Shown: positions 1-4,075 of the stretch, one piece after another
Layout of the letters: each line of letters begins with the position of its first letter
How positions within the stretch are numbered: position 1 is the first letter of the stretch
DNA from: an uncultured Lachnospiraceae bacterium
Lineage (GTDB): Bacteria; Bacillota; Clostridia; Lachnospirales; Lachnospiraceae
Direction of reading: 5' to 3'
Assembly: GCA_902782655.1 (NCBI GenBank)
Contig: CACZNY010000143.1
Location: 1 to 5,941 of the forward strand
DNA: 5,941 nucleotides
Notes under the pieces: generated by a model
The model's input: the letters and a program-made list of their open reading frames with translations, nothing else
Databases searched by the model: none
Told to the model about the DNA's origin: nothing
Program-made: the position numbers and the translations under genes

Positions 1-473
1 ACAAGGGCTGTCGGCGCATTTCCTATTGCAAATATTACAGGTCTTTCAGGGGCTGCCTTATACAGGCTCACTGCTTTTTCCATTGCGGCATAGGCACGGG
101 TTATCCCCTTTTCCTTTGCTTTTTCAGCCACGTCCTCATCCGCCATGAAGCATCCGGCGCTGCCGCCTGTCTTCTGCAGCCGCTTTTTATTTATTCCGGC
201 AAGAGCCATATTGGTATCTGTTATTATGTCTGCTCCTGCTGCCACAAGCTTTTGCATTATGTCAACCACCCCCGGTGAAAAGCGCAGGGTACGGGCATAA
301 TCAAGATCTGCCGTGGTATGGATGCACCGGTATATTATGCTCCGGCAAAGCTCCAGTTCTTTTTCGTTTTTTGTCTCATATTGTAAAGGCACAGATAAAT
401 TCTGTGCCTTTAGCTCTTCCTTTATGATCTCAAAGCTCCGCTTCTCGATATCCTCCGGTTTTATTATTTCCAT
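1..473 (-). CDS. cbiC: Precorrin-8X methylmutase (cobalt-precorrin-8 methylmutase), 3' end cut by window
   Basis: This is the 5' part of a CbiC/CobH-family gene; 157 codons are present, against about 210 usual for the family. The enzyme moves a methyl group from C-11 to C-12 of (cobalt-)precorrin-8, giving (cobalt-)cobyrinate in cytosolic corrin synthesis. Translation shows RCIHTTADLDYA (residues 49-60), whose His52 matches the family's catalytic histidine. It is followed by RFSPGVVD, ADIITDTNMALAGINKK (81-97), FMADEDVAEKAKEKGITRA (109-127) and IFAIGNAPTAL at the window edge, all typical of the family. The ATG at 471-473 is the only reasonable start, because an in-frame TAA (the gpmI stop) lies three codons upstream. 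No good Shine-Dalgarno precedes it; the nearest is AGGAAA inside the last gpmI codons, so translational coupling to gpmI is likely. In an anaerobic clostridial setting I prefer the name cbiC over cobH. The identification is firm; the C-terminus is not visible. Confidence 0.93.
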   Translation of the reverse strand, partial: MEIIKPEDIEKRSFEIIKEELKAQNLSVPLQYETKNEKELELCRSIIYRCIHTTADLDYARTLRFSPGVVDIMQKLVAAGADIITDTNMALAGINKKRLQKTGGSAGCFMADEDVAEKAKEKGITRAYAAMEKAVSLYKAAPERPVIFAIGNAPTAL

Positions 474-482
474 GGTAGGCAG

Positions 483-2075
483 TTATTTCCTGACCAAAAG
501 CGACTCTCCCGTCATCTCCGCAGGCTGCGGCATCTCCATGATCTGAAGAAGTGTCGGCGCTATGTCGCAGAGCTTCCCTCCCTCTCTCAGCGTATATGCC
601 GGATCATAGTTGTACAGTATGAAAGGAACAGGGTTTGTAGTATGTGCTGTATGAGGCTCTCCGGTCTCGTAGTTTACCATCTGCTCGGCATTACCGTGAT
701 CTGCGCAGATAAAGAGCACTCCGTCCATCTTCTTTACCGCCTCCACGGCAGCGCCCACGCACTGGTCTATGCGCTCCACTGCCTTTATGGCCGCCTCAAG
801 CACTCCCGTATGTCCTACCATGTCGGGATTTGCGAAGTTTATTATTATCACATCATATTTACCCGAGGTTATGGCAGCATCAAGCTTTTCAGATACCTCC
901 GGGGCGCTCATCTCCGGCTTCAGATCATAGGTCGCTACCGCCGGCGAATTGACAAGGGTTCTGTCCTCATCCTTATTGGGCTCCTCTATGCCTCCGTTGA
1001 AGAAGAAGGTAACATGGGCATATTTTTCCGTCTCCGCAAGACGCAGCTGCTTCAGCCCGTTATTTGCAAGATATTCCCCGAGGGTGTTCACGATCTCTTC
1101 CTTTTTGAAGGCCACGTATTTATTAGGTATGGTCTCGTCATAGTCCTTGAAGCATACATAGGTTAAAGGCATGAAGCCGTTAGCCCTCTTAAGGAATGCG
1201 ATGCTCTTGGTATCGGAGGGATCCCCGCCCTGCGCCTTGATGTCATCATCCGAGAAGCAGAAGGCCTTCGTTATCTCCCTCGCCCTGTCAGGCCTGAAAT
1301 TGAAGAATATGACCGAATCGTCCGGCTTAACCACGGATACCGGAGAGCCGTCCTCCTTCGTGATCACCGTAGGGAGCACGAATTCATCCGTCACATCATT
1401 ATCGTATGAATCCTGCATGGCCTGTACGGGATCGGCCGCCTTCACTCCTTCACCCAGTACCAGCGAGTCATATGCCTTCTGAATACGATCCCAGTTATTA
1501 TCCCTGTCCATCGCATAGTAGCGTCCCGAAAGCGAGGCCACCTTTCCTACGCCTATCTCCTTCGTCTTGTCCACAAGCTCCTGAAGATATTCCTTGCCGG
1601 AAGCGGGAGGCGTATCCCTGCCGTCAAAGAAGGGATGAAGATAGACGTCCTCAAAGCCTTCCTTTTTGCAAAGCTCCAGCAGTCCGTAAAGATGCGTGTT
1701 ATGGCTGTGTACCCCTCCGTCCGAGAGCAGTCCCCAGATATGCAGATCCGAATGATGCTCCTTACAGTTATTTATTGCGCGCAGCAGCTCCTCATTCTTA
1801 AAAAAGGTTCCATCTTCTATATACTTGGTGATAAGTGTCAGATCCTGGTATATTATGCGGCCGGATCCTATATTCATATGACCGACCTCGGAGTTGCCCA
1901 TCTGTCCGTCAGGAAGACCTACGGCAAGGCCGGAAGCATAGCCCTTCTTAAAGGGACACTCCGCCATAAGCTTATCCATCACCGGCGTCTTCGCCATATA
2001 AACGGCATTTGCTTCATGATTGTCTGACAGGCCGTACCCGTCAAGCACCATCAAAACTACAGGTTTCTGTCTCAT
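483..2075 (-). CDS. gpmI: 2,3-bisphosphoglycerate-independent phosphoglycerate mutase
   Basis: Interconverts 3- and 2-phosphoglycerate in glycolysis and gluconeogenesis; cytosolic, metal-dependent (usually Mn2+), alkaline phosphatase superfamily. The 530 residues fit the family (about 510 in Bacillus). All active-site residues can be placed: Asp12 in VLDGYG; the phosphoserine Ser62 in GQMGNSEVGH; His123; Arg153 and Asp154 in DGRDTPP; Arg185 and Arg191 in GRYYAMDRD; Arg261 and Arg264 in FRPDR; Lys351 in EKYAHVTFF; Asp418 and His422 in NPDMVGHTG; Asp459 and His460 in ADHGN; His478 in HTAHTTNPVPF. Nothing is missing, so the enzyme should be active. The start at 2073-2075 is backed by a strong GGGAGG at 2081-2086, five bases away. 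The upstream DUF4250 gene ends 18 bases before it and cbiC follows after 9 bases, suggesting one transcript. It is odd to find this enzyme next to cobalamin genes rather than with gap, pgk, tpi and eno. Confidence 0.98.
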   Translation of the reverse strand: MRQKPVVLMVLDGYGLSDNHEANAVYMAKTPVMDKLMAECPFKKGYASGLAVGLPDGQMGNSEVGHMNIGSGRIIYQDLTLITKYIEDGTFFKNEELLRAINNCKEHHSDLHIWGLLSDGGVHSHNTHLYGLLELCKKEGFEDVYLHPFFDGRDTPPASGKEYLQELVDKTKEIGVGKVASLSGRYYAMDRDNNWDRIQKAYDSLVLGEGVKAADPVQAMQDSYDNDVTDEFVLPTVITKEDGSPVSVVKPDDSVIFFNFRPDRAREITKAFCFSDDDIKAQGGDPSDTKSIAFLKRANGFMPLTYVCFKDYDETIPNKYVAFKKEEIVNTLGEYLANNGLKQLRLAETEKYAHVTFFFNGGIEEPNKDEDRTLVNSPAVATYDLKPEMSAPEVSEKLDAAITSGKYDVIIINFANPDMVGHTGVLEAAIKAVERIDQCVGAAVEAVKKMDGVLFICADHGNAEQMVNYETGEPHTAHTTNPVPFILYNYDPAYTLREGGKLCDIAPTLLQIMEMPQPAEMTGESLLVRK

Positions 2076-2093
2076 ATCTACCTCCCTATAATA

Positions 2094-2270
2094 TTATTTC
2101 AAAAATCTTTTCATTTCCGGATCATAGCGGAAGCCCGCGGCATTAAGCTTATCCGTGACCTCTTTCACATCAAAGCCTTCGCTTGAGGACATGTCCTGAA
2201 GATCCTCATATTTATCTCTCAGTCCGGTATTGATATAGCTTAAAAGCATATTGGGATCCTTTGGCAGCAT
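2094..2270 (-). CDS. DUF4250-type small protein
   Basis: A 58-residue protein beginning MLPKDPNMLLSYINTGLRD. It continues through an acidic middle (YEDLQDMSSSEGFDVKEV) to DKLNAAGFRYDPEMKRFLK. The start (LPKDP-MLLSY-NT-LRD), the K-L-A-G-Y/F-Y-D spacing and the length match my memory of the DUF4250 family, found widely in Clostridia and without known function. There is no signal peptide, membrane segment or cysteine; it looks like a small soluble helical protein. The ATG at 2268-2270 is supported by GGAGGT at 2279-2284, eight bases upstream. It is the first gene of the minus-strand group, with gpmI starting 18 bases after its stop. The candidate extended -10 promoter at 2293-2301 would give it a leader of only about 16 bases. 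The gene is real on ribosome binding site, family match and context; its function is unknown. Confidence 0.88.
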   Translation of the reverse strand: MLPKDPNMLLSYINTGLRDKYEDLQDMSSSEGFDVKEVTDKLNAAGFRYDPEMKRFLK

Positions 2271-2292
2271 CTGTCCTCACCTCCGCCTGCAT

Positions 2293-2322
2293 ATAATATC
2301 ATAAATAATCCTTTTATTGCCA
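2293..2322 (-). promoter_or_regulatory. Candidate promoter for the DUF4250-gpmI-cbiC group
   Basis: Read on the minus strand, TATTAT (2293-2298) is preceded by TG and one base, giving TGATATTAT (2293-2301), a good extended -10 element. An 18-base spacer leads to TGGCAA (2317-2322), a poor -35. Extended -10 promoters tolerate a weak -35. Transcription would start near 2286, just upstream of the DUF4250 ribosome binding site. Seen by eye only. Confidence 0.5.
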
Positions 2323-2345
2323 CTTTTCATTTTTCATCGTATAAA
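2317..2345 (+). promoter_or_regulatory. Sigma-70/SigA-type promoter for the peptide-cobQ pair
   Basis: TTGCCA (2317-2322) and TATAAA (2340-2345) each match the housekeeping consensus in five of six positions and are separated by exactly 17 bases. Predicted transcription start is near 2352, giving a leader of about 25 bases. That is too short for a cobalamin riboswitch, so direct B12 riboswitch control is not indicated here. The -35 hexamer is the same segment that serves as the weak -35 of the divergent promoter. Confidence 0.7.
2324..2337 (+). repeat. Tandem heptamer TTTTCAT x2 in promoter spacer
   Basis: Two perfect, adjacent copies of TTTTCAT (2324-2330 and 2331-2337) fill most of the spacer between the plus-strand -35 and -10. 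They could be an operator, or simply an AT-rich spacer; only position and perfect repetition are seen. Confidence 0.4.
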
Positions 2346-2360
2346 TATTCAGTGAGTTCT

Positions 2361-2372
2361 AAAGGAGGTGAT
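2361..2372 (+). promoter_or_regulatory. Near-perfect Shine-Dalgarno of the peptide gene
   Basis: AAAGGAGGTGAT pairs over 11 consecutive bases (2362-2372) with the 3' end of 16S rRNA. The GGAGG core lies 8 bases before the ATG at 2377, which fixes that start. A GTG at 2368, which would add three residues, lies inside this element and cannot be the start. Such a strong site suggests a highly expressed product. Confidence 0.85.
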
Positions 2373-2376
2373 TTTA

Positions 2377-2589
2377 ATGGATGAGAAATTCAGGCTTTCA
2401 GATGACAAACTGGAAGGTATCGTTGGCGGCGTGGAGATGATCCAAAAATCCGCTGCAAAAAAAATAGCTCAGCGCGTACAGCTTATCTGCCCCAGATGCG
2501 GCAGGAAGATCAATCAGGTGTTTTACACTGACGGAAGCATGAAATACACCGAATGCCCGCGCTGCCGCAATCCTCTTGGCGAGGGCTGA
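2377..2589 (+). CDS. Small peptide with double-glycine leader and two CPRC knuckles; function unknown
   Basis: I do not recognise a named family. The product has 70 residues. Residues 1-18 end in LSDDKLEGIVGG, which fits the double-glycine leader pattern of class II bacteriocins and related peptides: Leu-12, Ser-11, Leu-7, Ile-4, Gly-2 and Gly-1 relative to the cut. A C39-peptidase ABC transporter normally removes such leaders. The remaining 52 residues are cationic (about ten Lys/Arg against four Asp/Glu). They begin with an amphipathic stretch (MIQKSAAKKIAQRVQ), then hold CPRC at 38-41 and CPRC at 60-63, 18 residues apart, resembling a zinc ribbon. The expression signals are excellent (promoter 2317-2345, strong ribosome binding site). 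cobQ starts 13 bases after the stop, so the two genes are probably co-transcribed. No transporter or immunity gene is visible. Alternatives are a secreted antimicrobial or signal peptide, or a cytosolic zinc-ribbon protein whose N-terminus only resembles a leader. Confidence 0.82.
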   Translation: MDEKFRLSDDKLEGIVGGVEMIQKSAAKKIAQRVQLICPRCGRKINQVFYTDGSMKYTECPRCRNPLGEG

Positions 2590-2602
2590 TGCCCGGGTAG
2601 TA

Positions 2603-4075
2603 ATGTCCGGTAAATTAATGATACAGGGCACCATGTCAGGTGTCGGAAAAAGTCTTATAACCGCGGGATTATGCCGTATCCTGAAGCAGGACGGCTTTGA
2701 TCCCGCGCCTTTTAAATCACAGAACATGGCGCTCAATTCCTTCATCACGGCTGATGGCTGTGAGATAGGGCGGGCACAGGCGATGCAGGCCTTTGCCTCA
2801 GGGTTGGAGCCCGAGGCTGCCATGAATCCCATCCTTCTTAAGCCCTCGGATGATACCGGCTCCCAGGTAATAGTGAACGGACATCCGATCGGCAATATGT
2901 CTGCAAGGGAATATTTTGCTTACAAAACAAAGCTGATCCCCGATATCATGAAGGCATTTGAGAGTCTGGAGTCAAGGCACGATCCCATTATCATAGAAGG
3001 AGCCGGAAGCCCCGCCGAGATAAACCTTAAGGAAAACGACATCGTAAATATGGGGCTTGCAAAAATGCTGGATGCTCCTGTCCTCCTCGCAGCCGACATT
3101 GACAGAGGCGGGGTCTTTGCCCAGCTCTACGGTACCGTCATGCTCCTTGAGGCAGAGGAGAGAAGGCGGATAAAAGGCTTCATCATCAATAAATTCAGGG
3201 GAGATCCATCCCTTCTTGACAGCGGCATACAGGCAATAGAAGAAAAGACAGGCATCCCTGTGGCTGGAGTGATCCCCTACATCAGGGATCTTCGGCTTGA
3301 GGATGAGGACAGTCTTTCTGAGCGTCTCGATGCCCCCTGCAATGACAGCGCCGCCATAAAGATAGCCGTGATACGGCTGAGCCGCATGTCAAACTTCAGC
3401 GATCTTGATCCTTTTCTTCAGAATAAGGACGTCTCGGTTTACTTCACCACAGACCCGGACGAGCTCAAAAAAGCTGATCTTGTGATCATTCCCGGTACCA
3501 AGAACACCATAGAGGATATGGCTTTGTTACAATCCACCGGGGCAGCCGATGCCCTGCGGGCTCTTAAGGGAAGCACCCCCATTTTCGGGATCTGCGGAGG
3601 ATACCAGCTTCTGGGAGAGAGCATAGAAGATCCTGATCATGTCGAGTCAGGAGGCTTTGCAGAGGGTCTCGGTTTTCTTCCGGTAAAGACTGTCATGTAC
3701 GCCGAAAAGTGCCAAAGGCAGACGGAAGGCATACTTGACAATGAGATAAAAGGGATTTTCCATACCTTATCAGGCAGATGCTATGAGGGCTATGAGATCC
3801 ATGCCGGCAGATCCTTTTCTGCCGCCTCAGCCGCCTCTCCTCTTCCCGTGATATTCAGCACGGATCAGGATGTCTACGGCACCTATGTCCACGGGATCTT
3901 CGACAGGGCAGAGATCGCCGTCTCCGTCCTTGATTCTCTCGCATCACGCAAAGGATTCTCCCTGGATCTTACAGACCAGACCGATCAGCGCATCTTACGT
4001 GGATCACGGTACGACCTTCTCGCCTCCACTCTGCGCTCCTCCTTAGATCTCGGTCTGATCCACGACATGCTCTGA
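2603..4075 (+). CDS. cobQ: Cobyric acid synthase (adenosylcobyric acid synthase, glutamine-hydrolysing)
   Basis: Also named cbiP. It amidates the b, d, e and g side chains of adenosylcobyrinic acid a,c-diamide, using ATP and glutamine-derived ammonia, to give adenosylcobyric acid; cytosolic. Its 490 residues fit the family. The N-terminal ATPase domain (dethiobiotin synthetase-like) shows GTMSGVGKS (9-17), FKSQNMALNS (37-46), EGAGSPAEIN (132-141) and DIDRGG (165-170). The C-terminal class I glutamine amidotransferase domain shows IPGTKNT (296-302), the nucleophile Cys331 in GICGGYQLLG, GYEIHAG and His430 in GTYVHGIFD. Both domains look intact. I chose the ATG at 2603 because MSGKLMIQGTMS matches the usual family N-terminus. 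A TTG at 2576 would overlap the peptide gene, and the ATG at 2618 would leave almost nothing before MIQGT. Its ribosome binding site is weak (GGGTAG two bases away, GAGGG 17 bases away), suggesting coupling to the peptide gene. The 3' end overlaps the convergent EAL gene by 33 bases. Confidence 0.96.
   Translation: MSGKLMIQGTMSGVGKSLITAGLCRILKQDGFDPAPFKSQNMALNSFITADGCEIGRAQAMQAFASGLEPEAAMNPILLKPSDDTGSQVIVNGHPIGNMSAREYFAYKTKLIPDIMKAFESLESRHDPIIIEGAGSPAEINLKENDIVNMGLAKMLDAPVLLAADIDRGGVFAQLYGTVMLLEAEERRRIKGFIINKFRGDPSLLDSGIQAIEEKTGIPVAGVIPYIRDLRLEDEDSLSERLDAPCNDSAAIKIAVIRLSRMSNFSDLDPFLQNKDVSVYFTTDPDELKKADLVIIPGTKNTIEDMALLQSTGAADALRALKGSTPIFGICGGYQLLGESIEDPDHVESGGFAEGLGFLPVKTVMYAEKCQRQTEGILDNEIKGIFHTLSGRCYEGYEIHAGRSFSAASAASPLPVIFSTDQDVYGTYVHGIFDRAEIAVSVLDSLASRKGFSLDLTDQTDQRILRGSRYDLLASTLRSSLDLGLIHDML
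3998..4064. repeat. Inverted repeat at the convergent cobQ / EAL-gene 3' ends
   Basis: CGTGGATCA (3998-4006) is the exact reverse complement of TGATCCACG (4056-4064), with 49 bases between. An overlapping alternative pair, CAGACCGA (3977-3984) with TCGGTCTG (4050-4057), would compete with it. Neither is followed by a T-run, and the loops are long, so this is not a standard terminator. It may be chance within coding sequence. Confidence 0.3.

Noticed and set aside
313..546. 77-codon plus-strand open frame
   Set aside because: It crosses the cbiC/gpmI junction antisense to both, is rich in Ser and Phe without a motif, and has no ribosome binding site.
642..2027. Several plus-strand open frames of 64-174 codons opposite gpmI
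   Set aside because: The full set of catalytic residues in the minus-strand frame shows gpmI is the gene; the opposite frames show no family features or start signals.
2088..2097. Palindrome ATAATATTAT between the DUF4250 gene and gpmI
   Set aside because: It is short and AT-rich and spans the DUF4250 stop codon, with no T-run or paired GC stem; most likely chance.
2368..2370. GTG as start of the 70-residue peptide
   Set aside because: It lies inside the Shine-Dalgarno element; the ATG at 2377 has ideal spacing.
2271..2376. Cobalamin riboswitch upstream of cobQ
   Set aside because: The predicted leader is about 25 bases and the whole gap is 106 bases, too short for the roughly 200-base element, and no B12-box-like sequence was recognised.
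2576..2578. TTG as start of cobQ
   Set aside because: It would overlap the peptide gene and add residues not seen at the family's N-terminus; the ATG at 2603 fits better.
2398..2895. 165-codon minus-strand open frame opposite the peptide gene and cobQ
   Set aside because: It is antisense to two well-supported genes with strong start signals or motifs, and shows no recognisable domain.
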